From the NCBI GenBank assembly GCA_964236535.1, contig CAXSEF010000043.1:1-25614 (forward strand): a stretch of 25,614 nt of DNA, written 5' to 3'. Both the position numbers and the translations under genes were made by a program. Shown in pieces: positions 1-7,785 of the stretch. This stretch comes from CAXSEF01 sp964236535. GTDB taxonomy: Bacteria; Pseudomonadota; Alphaproteobacteria; Acetobacterales; Acetobacteraceae. The notes under the pieces are model-generated. The model saw only the letters and a list, made by a program, of their open reading frames with translations. It was not told where the DNA came from and made no database searches. The stretch's first letter is position 1. The number at the start of each line of letters is the position of its first letter.

Positions 1-1242
1 GCGGATCACGACGATCCGGCATCGGCACGCCAGCGCGCGCGCAGCGATGCCGACAGCCCCGCACGCGACGCGCCGAACCGCAGGAAGCGCCAGGACGACG
101 ACCCTGATGGCGACCCGGGCAAGGACGGCGACGAACCGGCGAAGTCGTCCGGCAAGGGCGACCAGGACGGCGACAAGACCGAGCAGGACCAGGACAAGCG
201 CCGCAGTAAGGCCCGTCCCTGGGTGCGCGCCGGCGTGGGGCTGGCGGTGATCGCGCTGCTGGCCGGCGGCTTCGCCTACTGGTACTCGGGCAAGGACCTG
301 GAGGATACCGACGACGCCTACACCGACGGGCGCGCGGTCAACATCGCCCCCCATGTCGCAGGCTACGTGACGCGGCTCGCGGTCAACGACAACGAGTTCG
401 TCCACCAGGGCCAGGTGCTGCTGCAGATCGACCAGCGCGACTACATCGCGGCGCGCGACCAGGCGCAGGCCCAGCTCGCCACCGCCGAGGCCCAGGTGAA
501 GTCGCAGGACCAGGCGACCGAGGTGGCCAAGGTCACCTTCCCGGCGCAGCTGCAGCAGGCCCACGCCAACCTCGACGTCGCCAAGGCCGCGCAGTTCAAG
601 GCGCAGACCGACTTCAACCGCCAGCACCGCATCGACCGCGCCGCAACCACCCAGGCCGACATCGACGCCAGCACCGCGGCACTGGGCCAGGCTAACGCAG
701 AGGTCGAGCAGGCGGAGGCGATGGTGACGCAGGCGACGCCGGTGAAGCCCAACATCGGCCAGCAGACCGCGACCGGCAAGCAGCGCGAAGCCGCGGTGGC
801 GCAGTCCAAGGCGTCGGTGGCGACCGCGGAGCTGAACCTGGCCTGGACCACGGTGACCGCACCCCAGGACGGCTGGGTGACGCACCGCGCGGTCAACCAG
901 GGAGACTACGTCCAGCAGGCGCAGCAGATCCTGGCCGTGGTCTCGCCCGAGGTCTGGGTGACCGCGAACTTCAAGGAGACCCAGCTCGCGCGAATGCGGC
1001 AGGGCCAGCACGTCAGCATCAGCATCGACGCCTACCCGATGCTGAAGCTGCACGGCCACGTGGACGGCGTGCAGCTCGGCTCCGGCTCGAAGTTCACCGC
1101 CTTCCCGCCGGAGAACGCCACCGGGAACTTCGTCAAGATCGTGCAGCGCGTCCCGGTCAAGATCGTCATCGACAGCGGGCTCGATCCGTCGCTGCCGCTG
1201 CCGCTCGGCCTGTCCGTCGAGCCGACCGTGGAGCTGAAGTGA
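1..1242 (+). CDS. emrA: EmrA/HlyD-family membrane fusion protein of a drug efflux pump (5' end outside the window)
   Basis: This is the periplasmic adaptor of an EmrAB-type efflux pump, which links the inner-membrane transporter to an outer-membrane channel. The frame is open from base 1, so the GTG at 223 is probably not the start and the gene begins before the window; 413 codons are visible. Visible residues 1-74 are hydrophilic and rich in Asp, Gly, Lys and Arg, with repeated DGD/GDxDGDK motifs. They end in a basic patch (KRRSKAR) before one membrane helix at about 76-96. Next come the family motif DTDDAYTDG, a first biotinyl-lipoyl half, an Ala/Gln-rich coiled-coil hairpin, the second lipoyl half (TVTAPQDGWV), and a beta-barrel region with VWVTANFKETQL. 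The stop overlaps the emrB start by 4 nt (GTGA), which implies translational coupling. The family call is secure; the substrate is unknown. Confidence 0.93.
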   Translation, partial: ADHDDPASARQRARSDADSPARDAPNRRKRQDDDPDGDPGKDGDEPAKSSGKGDQDGDKTEQDQDKRRSKARPWVRAGVGLAVIALLAGGFAYWYSGKDLEDTDDAYTDGRAVNIAPHVAGYVTRLAVNDNEFVHQGQVLLQIDQRDYIAARDQAQAQLATAEAQVKSQDQATEVAKVTFPAQLQQAHANLDVAKAAQFKAQTDFNRQHRIDRAATTQADIDASTAALGQANAEVEQAEAMVTQATPVKPNIGQQTATGKQREAAVAQSKASVATAELNLAWTTVTAPQDGWVTHRAVNQGDYVQQAQQILAVVSPEVWVTANFKETQLARMRQGQHVSISIDAYPMLKLHGHVDGVQLGSGSKFTAFPPENATGNFVKIVQRVPVKIVIDSGLDPSLPLPLGLSVEPTVELK

Positions 1243-2885
1243 GCGACGGCGGCAAGGACGCCCGCGGCCCGCAGGCGCAGGCGGCGGCCAACCGTGGCGG
1301 CGAGGACGCCACCAAGCAGGACCAGCACAAGAACTGGAAACCCAAGTACAACCCGTGGCTGATCGCCGTCGTCGTCACCCTGGCGGCGTTCATGGAGGTG
1401 CTCGACACCACCATCGTCAACGTGTCGCTGCCGCACATCGCGGGCAGCCTGTCCTCCAGCTACGACGACGCCACCTGGGCGCTCACGTCGTACCTGGTGG
1501 CGAACGGCATCGTGCTGACCATCTCCGGCTGGCTGTCCGACACCTTCGGGCGCAAGCGCTACTTCATCACCTGCATCTTCATGTTCACCGTGTTCTCGCT
1601 GCTGTGCGGGATCTCGTCCAATCTCGGCGAGCTGGTGGTGTTCCGCCTGCTGCAGGGCTTCTTCGGCGGCGGGCTGCAGCCGAGCCAGCAGTCGATCATC
1701 CTCGACACCTTCCCGCCGGCGCAGCGCGGCAAGGCGTTCGGCCTGACCGCGATCGCCACCATCGTGGCCCCGGTGATCGGCCCGACGCTGGGCGGCTGGC
1801 TGACCGACACCTACACCTGGCGCTGGGTGTTCTTCATCAACATCCCGGTGGGCATGCTGACGGTGCTGGCGGTGCTGGCGGTGCTCGAGGACCCGCCCTG
1901 GGCCAACAAGAAGTCGCGCAAGATCGACGTGATCGGCCTGTCGCTGATCACCATCGGGCTGGGCTGCATGCAGGTGGCGCTCGACCGCGGCGAGGACGAC
2001 GACTGGCTGGGCTCCCCCTTCATCCGCATCCTGACGCTGCTCGCGATAGTGGGCATCCTCGGCGCGATCGGCTGGCTGCTGGTCGCGAAGAAGCCGGTGG
2101 TGAACATCTACGTGTTCGGCGACCGCAACTTCGCCATCGGCGCGCTGATGGTCGGCGCCATGGGGCTGCTGCTCTACTCGAGCGCGGTGCTGATCCCGCA
2201 GCTGGCGCAGCAGGTGCTCGGCTACACCGCGACGATCGCGGGGCTGATCCTGTCGCCCGGCGGTTTCGTCATCATCGGGCTGATCCCGCTGGTGGGCATC
2301 CTGCTGGGCAAGATCGCGACGCGCTACGTCATCGCGTTCGGGTTCACCCTCATGGGCTTCGCCATGCTGTACTCGAGCCATCTCGCGCCCGACATCGACT
2401 ACATCACGCTGGTGAAGATGCGGGCGTTCCAGACGGCGGCGCTCGCCTTCCTGTTCGTGCCGATCAGCACCGTCGCCTACGCCACCCTGCCGCGCAGCAT
2501 GAACAACGACGCCGCCGCGCTGTTCTCCATGGCGCGAAACGTCTGCGGCTCGATCGGCATCTCCCTCGCGACCGCCCTGGTGACGCAGCGCACGCAGATC
2601 CAGATGGCGCACATGTCGCGCAACATGACGCCGCTCAACCCGGGCTTCGTCATGGCACGGCAGCAGTACGAGACCGCACTGCTCGGCATGGGCAAGCTCG
2701 CGTCCACCCTGGAGAACACCGCCACCGGACAGCTCTACCAGCACTACCGGCTGCAGGCTTCGGTGCTGGCGTACTCGGACATCTTCATGTACTGCGCGAT
2801 GGGTGCATTCTGCGTGGTGCCGATGACGTTCCTGCTCTCCAACGCCAAGAAGAAGGGCGGGGGGGACGCACCGGCCGCCCACTAG
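1239..2885 (+). CDS. emrB: EmrB-type MFS multidrug transporter, DHA2 family (14 TM)
   Basis: This is a proton-driven drug exporter of the inner membrane, partner of the EmrA-type protein encoded just upstream. It has 548 residues, the usual length for DHA2 transporters with 14 membrane segments. After a hydrophilic N-terminus of about 42 residues, TM1 carries the family motif LDTTIVNVSLPHIAG. The loop between TM2 and TM3 has GWLSDTFGRKR (MFS motif A). The antiporter motif region reads APVIGPTLGGWLTD and is followed by WRWVFFINIPVG, both typical of EmrB. The C-terminus is short and lysine-rich. The GTG start overlaps the emrA stop by 4 nt, so the two genes form an operon. No regulator is adjacent in the visible part. 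Paralogues in this family export many compounds, so the substrate cannot be named. Confidence 0.95.
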   Translation: MSDGGKDARGPQAQAAANRGGEDATKQDQHKNWKPKYNPWLIAVVVTLAAFMEVLDTTIVNVSLPHIAGSLSSSYDDATWALTSYLVANGIVLTISGWLSDTFGRKRYFITCIFMFTVFSLLCGISSNLGELVVFRLLQGFFGGGLQPSQQSIILDTFPPAQRGKAFGLTAIATIVAPVIGPTLGGWLTDTYTWRWVFFINIPVGMLTVLAVLAVLEDPPWANKKSRKIDVIGLSLITIGLGCMQVALDRGEDDDWLGSPFIRILTLLAIVGILGAIGWLLVAKKPVVNIYVFGDRNFAIGALMVGAMGLLLYSSAVLIPQLAQQVLGYTATIAGLILSPGGFVIIGLIPLVGILLGKIATRYVIAFGFTLMGFAMLYSSHLAPDIDYITLVKMRAFQTAALAFLFVPISTVAYATLPRSMNNDAAALFSMARNVCGSIGISLATALVTQRTQIQMAHMSRNMTPLNPGFVMARQQYETALLGMGKLASTLENTATGQLYQHYRLQASVLAYSDIFMYCAMGAFCVVPMTFLLSNAKKKGGGDAPAAH

Positions 2886-2901
2886 TGCGGGTGGCCTGAG
2901 A

Positions 2902-3030
2902 GCAGGCAAGGCCAGAGGCTCTGCCTCTGGACTCCGCCAAAGGCCGAGCCTCTGGAATCCCCATGCTCAAGAAAAGGGTTTCCACAAGCCTCCGGCCGTC
3001 AGCGGGTCCAGGGCAGGGCCCTGGCCTTGC
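2902..3030 (+). repeat. Mosaic palindromic intergenic repeat, copy 1 (modules A-B)
   Basis: This copy begins 17 bp after the emrB stop and starts GCAAGGCC. Module A has hairpin CCAGAGGC-tct-GCCTCTGG and a second hairpin CCAAAGGC-cga-GCCTCTGG with one mismatch. A degenerate module B follows (GGGTTTCC ... GCGGGTCC) and ends GGCCTTGC, the inverse of the left end. It fills most of the gap before gpmI. Confidence 0.85.
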
Positions 3031-3097
3031 TCCAGGTCCGCAGCGCCAGCACGCGCAACGGGTGGTGCCGCGCCCCGCTTCGCGCTAATCCCGTCGC

Positions 3098-4642
3098 ATG
3101 TCCAAGCCCCGCCCGGTCATGCTGGTCATTCTCGACGGCTTTGGCTGGCGCGAGGACCAGGCGGACAACGCGGTGCGCCAGGCGCGCACCCCGGTGTTCG
3201 ACGCGCTCTGGGCGCACGGACCGCGCGCGTTCCTGAGCACCAGCGGCCGCGACGTCGGCCTGCCCGACGGGCAGATGGGCAACTCCGAGGTCGGCCACCT
3301 CAACATCGGCGCCGGCCGCGTGGTGCGCCAGGAACTGCCGCGCATCACCCAGGCCGTCGCCGACGGCAGCCTTGCCCGCTCGCCCGCGCTCGTCACCCTG
3401 ATCGAACGGCTGCGCGCCTCCGGCGGCACCTGCCACCTGATGGGGCTGATCTCGAAGGGCGGCGTGCATGCGCACCAGGGCCACGCGGTGGCGCTGGCCC
3501 GCATCCTGGCCGATGCCGGCATCCCCGCCGTGCTGCACGCCTTCTCCGACGGCCGCGACACCGCACCCGACAGCGCCCCGGGCTTCTTCGCCGACCTGCT
3601 GCACGACCTGCCGCCCCGGGTGCCGGTCGCCACGGTGATCGGCCGCTACTTCGCGCTCGACCGCGACCGTCGCTGGGACCGCGTCGCCCTCGCCTACGCC
3701 GCCATCGTCGGCGCCCGCGGCCCGCGCCACCCCGATCCGCTCGCCGTGATCGCCGACGCCCACGCGCACGGCATCACCGACGAGTTCGTCACCCCCTCGG
3801 TCATCGCCGGCTACGGCGGCATGCGCGACGGCGACGGCGTGCTCTGCTTCAACTTCCGGGCCGACCGGGTGCGCGAGCTGCTCGCCGCCATCGTCGACCC
3901 GTACTTCGAGGGCTTCCGCCGCGAGGACCCGCCGCCGGTCCTCGCGGCAGCCGCCGGCATGACCCGCTACAGCGACGACCTCGCGGCCCAGCTCGACGCG
4001 CTGTTCCCGCCGCAGGGCATGACCAGCCTGCTCGGCCAGGTCGTCGCCCGCTGCGGCCGCACCCAGCTCCGCATGGCGGAGACCGAGAAGTACCCGCACG
4101 TCACCTACTTCCTCAACGGCGGCATCGAGCTGCCGCTCGACGGCGAGGATCGCATCATGGTTCCCTCGCCCCGCGTCGCGACCTACGACCTGCAGCCGGA
4201 GATGTCGGCGCCCGAACTGGCCGCCCGCGCCGTCGAGGCGATCGATGGCGGCCGCTACGACCTGATCGTGCTGAACTTCGCCAATGCCGACATGGTCGGG
4301 CACACCGGCAACCTGGCGGCCGCCATCACCGCCATCGAGACCGTCGACATCGGCCTCGGCCGCATCGCCGGCGCGATCGCCCGCGCCGGCGGCGCGCTGC
4401 TGGTGACCGCCGACCACGGCAACGCCGAGATGATGCGCGACCCGCAGAGCGGCGGCCCGCACACCGCGCACACCACGAACCCGGTGCCGGTGCTGCTCCT
4501 CGCCGCCGCACGCCCCGCCGATGCGCGCGAGCCGGCCGGCATGCGCAACGGGCGCCTCGCCGACCTGGCGCCGACGCTGCTCGACCTCATGGGCCTGGAC
4601 CGGCCGGACGAGATGACCGGGCGCTCGCTGCTGCAGGAGTGA
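3098..4642 (+). CDS. gpmI: 2,3-bisphosphoglycerate-independent phosphoglycerate mutase
   Basis: This cytosolic glycolytic and gluconeogenic enzyme interconverts 3- and 2-phosphoglycerate with two metal ions (usually Mn) and a phosphoserine intermediate. Its 514 residues match the family length. Visible motifs are the N-terminal metal site LDGFGW (Asp13), the catalytic serine in GQMGNSEVGHLNIGAGR (Ser63), GGVHAHQGH (His124), SDGRDT (about 150-155), FNFRADR, NFANADMVGHTG and the C-terminal metal site TADHGNAE. It heads the gpmI-envC-ctpA-yibQ-rppH cluster. The E. coli homologue gpmM (yibO) also precedes envC and yibQ, so the order is old and conserved. The ATG at 3098 has no clear Shine-Dalgarno, but the motif LVILDGFGW close behind fixes the start well. 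Confidence 0.97.
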   Translation: MSKPRPVMLVILDGFGWREDQADNAVRQARTPVFDALWAHGPRAFLSTSGRDVGLPDGQMGNSEVGHLNIGAGRVVRQELPRITQAVADGSLARSPALVTLIERLRASGGTCHLMGLISKGGVHAHQGHAVALARILADAGIPAVLHAFSDGRDTAPDSAPGFFADLLHDLPPRVPVATVIGRYFALDRDRRWDRVALAYAAIVGARGPRHPDPLAVIADAHAHGITDEFVTPSVIAGYGGMRDGDGVLCFNFRADRVRELLAAIVDPYFEGFRREDPPPVLAAAAGMTRYSDDLAAQLDALFPPQGMTSLLGQVVARCGRTQLRMAETEKYPHVTYFLNGGIELPLDGEDRIMVPSPRVATYDLQPEMSAPELAARAVEAIDGGRYDLIVLNFANADMVGHTGNLAAAITAIETVDIGLGRIAGAIARAGGALLVTADHGNAEMMRDPQSGGPHTAHTTNPVPVLLLAAARPADAREPAGMRNGRLADLAPTLLDLMGLDRPDEMTGRSLLQE

Positions 4643-4665
4643 CGCAGGGCCGGGTGTCGTGCGCG

Positions 4666-4819
4666 GCAGAAGGCCAGAGGCTCCGCCTCTGGACTCCGCC
4701 GGGGGCCGAGCCCCCGGACCCGCACATGTCCGGGGGCACCGGCTGGGTGCCGCTGGGCTGAACTGATGGTTTCCAAAGGCGCACGGCCTTTGGCGGGTCT
4801 GGGCAGAGCCCGGCCTTGC
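4666..4819 (+). repeat. Mosaic palindromic intergenic repeat, copy 2 (A, C-like hairpin, B); overlaps the envC start
   Basis: This copy begins 24 bp after the gpmI stop. The first A hairpin is CCAGAGGC-tcc-GCCTCTGG. The second reads CCGGGGGC-cga-GCCCCCGG, where other copies have CCAAAGGC-cga-GCCTTTGG: three base pairs are changed on both arms. A further hairpin, GGCACC-ggctg-GGTGCC, lies at about 4734-4750. Module B (GGTTTCCAAAGG ... GGCCTTTGGCGGGTC, then GGGCAGAGCCC) ends GGCCTTGC at 4819. The ATG at 4766 lies inside module B. Confidence 0.85.
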
Positions 4820-6070
4820 TCGCTCTCTCCCCGCTTCCGCAGCGCCTGCGCCACCCTGCTGGCCACGCTGCTCCTCGCCGCCGGTCCCACCCGCCGCGAC
4901 GTCGACGACCTGGAGCGCCGCCGTGCCGACGCCCTCGCCGCCGCGGCCCAGGCGGCCACCCGCGCGGAGGCCGCCGCGGCAGCCCAGGCCCGGCTCGGCG
5001 ACGCCCGCGCCGCAGCCGCCGCCCGGCTCCGCGCCACCGAGACCGAGGCCGACGACGCGAGCGCCCGGGTGCAGGCCCTGGCCGGGCGCCACGCCGAGGC
5101 CGCAGCCAGGCTGCGCGCCCGGGCGGCCGACCTCGCCCCGCTGCTCCCGCTGATCGAGCGGCTGTCGCTCTACCCGGCGGAGACGCTGCTCGCCGCCCCC
5201 ACCTCGCCGGAGCGCGCCATGACCGGGCTGCTGGTGGTGCGTGGCCTCGCCGCCGAGCTGCAGCGCCAGGTCGCCGCCCTGCACGACGAGCAGCGCGCGG
5301 TCGCGGAACTGGCGGACCGCCAGCGCGCCGAAACCGCGCGCCTCGAGGCCATCCGCACCGTCCAGGCCAGCCAGGCGTCGGAGCTCGACCGCCAGATCGC
5401 CGCGGCGCGCGCGACCGAACGCACCGCCGACGACGCGGCGGCCCAGGCCACCCGCGAGGCCGCCGCGGACGCCGCCGGCGCCGACACCCTGCGCGGCGTC
5501 CTGCTGCGCCTGGAGGCGACCCGCCGCGACGCCGAACGCCACGCCCGCGACGACGCCCTGCGCGACGAACGCGAGCGCCGCGACCTGGAAGCCGAGCAGG
5601 CGCGCCGCCGCCAGGCCGCGCTCGCCCGTCCCGCCGGCCCCGGCCTGTCCGCACCGGGATGGCCCGCGTCCGGCCGGCCGGTGCAGTCCCTCGCCGCGAT
5701 GACGGTGCCGGTCGCGGGCAGCGTGGTGCGCGGCTGGGGCGCCGCCACCGAGGCCGGCCCGTCCTCCGGCCTGTCCTACCAGCCGCCGCCGGGCGCGCGG
5801 GTGGTCTCGCCGTGCGCCGGCCGCGTGGTGTTCGCCGCGCCGTTCCGCAGCTACGGCCCGCTGGTGATCGTCGATTGCGGCGCCGACTTCCACGCGGTGC
5901 TGGCCGGGCTGGGCCGGCTGGACGTGTCGCCGGGACGCGCGATCCGGCGCGGCGAGCCGGTGGGGGTGATGGAGCAGTCGGATCGCGGCGCGCCTCCGAC
6001 CCTGTCGCTCGAGCTGCGCCGCGGCGGGGAGCCGGTCGACCCGGCGCCATACCTGCGCGGACAGCAGTAG
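4766..6070 (+). CDS. envC: EnvC-like murein hydrolase activator (coiled coil plus degenerate LytM/M23 domain)
   Basis: This is probably a periplasmic activator of cell-wall amidases during division. After a likely signal segment (about 25-40, ATLLATLLLAAG), residues 45-290 are an Ala/Arg/Glu-rich coiled coil. Residues 310-432 form an M23-type beta domain (GSVVRGWG, PGARVVSPCAGRVVFA, GPLVIVDCG, RAIRRGEPVGVME). The metal ligands of active M23 peptidases are missing: GLSYQPPPG stands where HxGxDi is expected, and LSLEL where HLHFE is expected. That matches EnvC, which activates but does not cleave. The start is doubtful: the ATG at 4766 and about 18 codons lie within an intergenic repeat, and no Shine-Dalgarno precedes it. 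An in-frame TTG at 4790 is also inside the repeat. Neighbouring gpmI and yibQ support the name. Confidence 0.85.
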   Translation: MVSKGARPLAGLGRARPCSLSPRFRSACATLLATLLLAAGPTRRDVDDLERRRADALAAAAQAATRAEAAAAAQARLGDARAAAAARLRATETEADDASARVQALAGRHAEAAARLRARAADLAPLLPLIERLSLYPAETLLAAPTSPERAMTGLLVVRGLAAELQRQVAALHDEQRAVAELADRQRAETARLEAIRTVQASQASELDRQIAAARATERTADDAAAQATREAAADAAGADTLRGVLLRLEATRRDAERHARDDALRDERERRDLEAEQARRRQAALARPAGPGLSAPGWPASGRPVQSLAAMTVPVAGSVVRGWGAATEAGPSSGLSYQPPPGARVVSPCAGRVVFAAPFRSYGPLVIVDCGADFHAVLAGLGRLDVSPGRAIRRGEPVGVMEQSDRGAPPTLSLELRRGGEPVDPAPYLRGQQ

Positions 6071-6073
6071 GGG

Positions 6074-6196
6074 CAGGCAAGGCNNNNNNNNNNNNNNNNN
6101 NNNNNNNNNNNNNNNNNNNNNNNNNNNNNNNNNNNNNNNNNNNNNNNNNNNNNNNNNNNNNNNNNNNNNNNNNNNNNNNNNNNGCCTTGCTGCGCC
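6074..6196 (+). repeat. Probable palindromic repeat, copy 3, with its interior lost in the N gap
   Basis: The bases left of the N run are CAGGCAAGGC, 4 bp after the envC stop. The bases to the right are GCCTTGCTGCGCC. These are the two outer ends of the repeat family: compare GCAAGGCC at 15982 and GGCCTTGCTGCGCC at 16097-16110. The gap therefore most likely contains one more copy. Confidence 0.7.
6084..6183. other. Assembly gap of exactly 100 N between envC and ctpA
   Basis: A round 100 N is the conventional marker for a gap of unknown length, so the true distance between envC and ctpA is not known. Full copies of the repeat in this window run about 130-190 bp, which is a fair guess for the missing length. 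Confidence 0.97.
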
Positions 6197-6366
6197 ACTC
6201 CACCCGTGATCATCAACCCCCTTCCGCCAGGACTGCGCTTGGATTGTAATACCCCCGTTGACCTCGCGTGATCCGGACTGACCTGCACCCCGGGGGCGAC
6301 GCGCCGGCGCCGGCGCGACCCGGGACGGCGACAAGGCTGGGCAGGCGCCGCAGGCGCGTGCCGCAC

Positions 6367-6372
6367 AAGGAG
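6367..6372 (+). promoter_or_regulatory. Shine-Dalgarno AAGGAG that sets the ctpA start
   Basis: AAGGAG lies 9 nt before the ATG at 6382. It abuts the ATG at 6373 with no spacer and lies far after the GTG at 6268. This selects ATG 6382, directly before the signal peptide, as the start. Confidence 0.7.
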
Positions 6373-6381
6373 ATGACGGGC

Positions 6382-7764
6382 ATGAAATTCCGCAGCGGGC
6401 TTCTGGCCGGCGCCGCCTTCACACTGGGCGTCGCGGCCCTGCCCGCATCCGGCTACCTGGCCGGCCAGCTCGGCATGCCCCTCGCCTGGGCGCAGGAGAC
6501 CTCGCGCGCCGACACCTACAAGCTGCTGACCCTGTTCGGCGACGTGTTCGAGCGCGTCCGCGCCGACTACGTCGAGCCGGTCACCGACCGCACCCTCATC
6601 GACAACTCGCTGAACGGCATGCTGACCGGGCTCGACCCGCACAGCTCCTACATGGACGCCAAGCAGTTCCGCGACATGCAGGTGCAGACCCGCGGGGAGT
6701 TCGGCGGCCTCGGACTCGAGGTGACCGAGGACAACGGCATCATCAAGGTCATCACGCCGATCGACGACACGCCCGCCTCGCGCGCCGGCATGAAGTCCGG
6801 CGACCTCATCCTCAGCCTCGACAACCTCAGCGTGCAGGGCCTCTCGCTCAACGACGCGGTCGACAGGATGCGCGGCCCGCCCGGCTCCACCATCAAGCTG
6901 CTGATCAAGCGCGAGGGCATCGAGAAGCCGATCGACGTCTCCATGCAGCGCGAGGTCATCAAGGTCCAGGTGGTGAAGTCCGCGCTCTACGACGGCATCG
7001 GCTACGTCCGCCTCGCCTCGTTCAACGAGCAGACCGACCCCGGCCTGCGCAGCGCGATCACCAAGCTGCGCGCCCAGAACGGCGGCTCGCTGAAGGGCTT
7101 CATCCTCGACCTGCGCAACAACCCCGGCGGCCTGCTCGACCAGGCGGTCGACGTCTGCGACGACTTCATCCCGGACGGCGAGATCGTCTCCACCCGCGCC
7201 CGGCACACCGAGGACAGCCAGCGCTGGAACGCACGCGGCACCGACCTCGTCGCCGGCGTGCCGATGGTCGTGCTGATCAACGGCGGGTCCGCCTCGGCCA
7301 GCGAGATCGTCGCCGGCGCGCTGCAGGACCACCAGCGCGCGGTGATCGAGGGCAGCCGCAGCTTCGGCAAGGGCTCGGTGCAGACCGTGATCCCGATGAA
7401 GCCCGGCGACGGCGCCATCCGCCTGACCACGGCGCGCTACTACACCCCGTCCGGGCGCTCGATCCAGGGCCTCGGCATCGCCCCCGACGTGCCGGTGGCC
7501 GAGACCCGCGACGAGCAGGCGCAGTTCCTGCCCGACCACGAATCCGACCTCAACCACGCGCTGAAGAACGAGGGTGCCTCCAGCCCGACCACGCCGCCGG
7601 CGCCGCGCACCGATCTGCCGGAATCGGTGGGCACGATCCCGAAGCTGCCGCCCGACAACTGGCCGAAGTTCGATCCCGCCAAGCCCGACACCGACTTCCA
7701 GCTGCAGCAGGGCCTCACCCTGGTGCGCGCGATGGGCCAGCAAAGCCACGCCTCCACCCACTGA
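6382..7764 (+). CDS. ctpA: Carboxy-terminal processing serine protease, S41 family, with PDZ domain
   Basis: This periplasmic protease trims or degrades envelope proteins from the C-terminus. In other proteobacteria related CTPs control murein hydrolases, which fits its position beside the EnvC-like and YibQ-like genes. From ATG 6382 it has 460 residues. Residues 1-38 are a signal peptide (MKFRSGLLAGAAF ... AWAQE). An N-terminal helical part with SYMDAKQF follows at 45-95, and a PDZ domain at about 105-178 (GGLGLEV, GDLILSLDN). The S41 core contains LDLRNNPGGLLDQAV (242-256). The dyad is Ser305 in NGGSASASEIVAGALQD and Lys330 in SRSFGKGSVQT, 25 residues apart as in known family members. A longer frame from GTG 6268 adds 38 Arg/Pro-rich residues ahead of the signal peptide and is not preferred. 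Confidence 0.95.
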   Translation: MKFRSGLLAGAAFTLGVAALPASGYLAGQLGMPLAWAQETSRADTYKLLTLFGDVFERVRADYVEPVTDRTLIDNSLNGMLTGLDPHSSYMDAKQFRDMQVQTRGEFGGLGLEVTEDNGIIKVITPIDDTPASRAGMKSGDLILSLDNLSVQGLSLNDAVDRMRGPPGSTIKLLIKREGIEKPIDVSMQREVIKVQVVKSALYDGIGYVRLASFNEQTDPGLRSAITKLRAQNGGSLKGFILDLRNNPGGLLDQAVDVCDDFIPDGEIVSTRARHTEDSQRWNARGTDLVAGVPMVVLINGGSASASEIVAGALQDHQRAVIEGSRSFGKGSVQTVIPMKPGDGAIRLTTARYYTPSGRSIQGLGIAPDVPVAETRDEQAQFLPDHESDLNHALKNEGASSPTTPPAPRTDLPESVGTIPKLPPDNWPKFDPAKPDTDFQLQQGLTLVRAMGQQSHASTH

Positions 7765-7785
7765 CGCGCAGCGGAACCCGGGGAG

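Noticed and set aside
1032..2909. A 625-codon open frame on the minus strand opposite emrB
   Set aside because: It is Arg/His/Gln-rich shadow of a clear MFS gene with intact motifs; long antisense frames are expected at this GC content.
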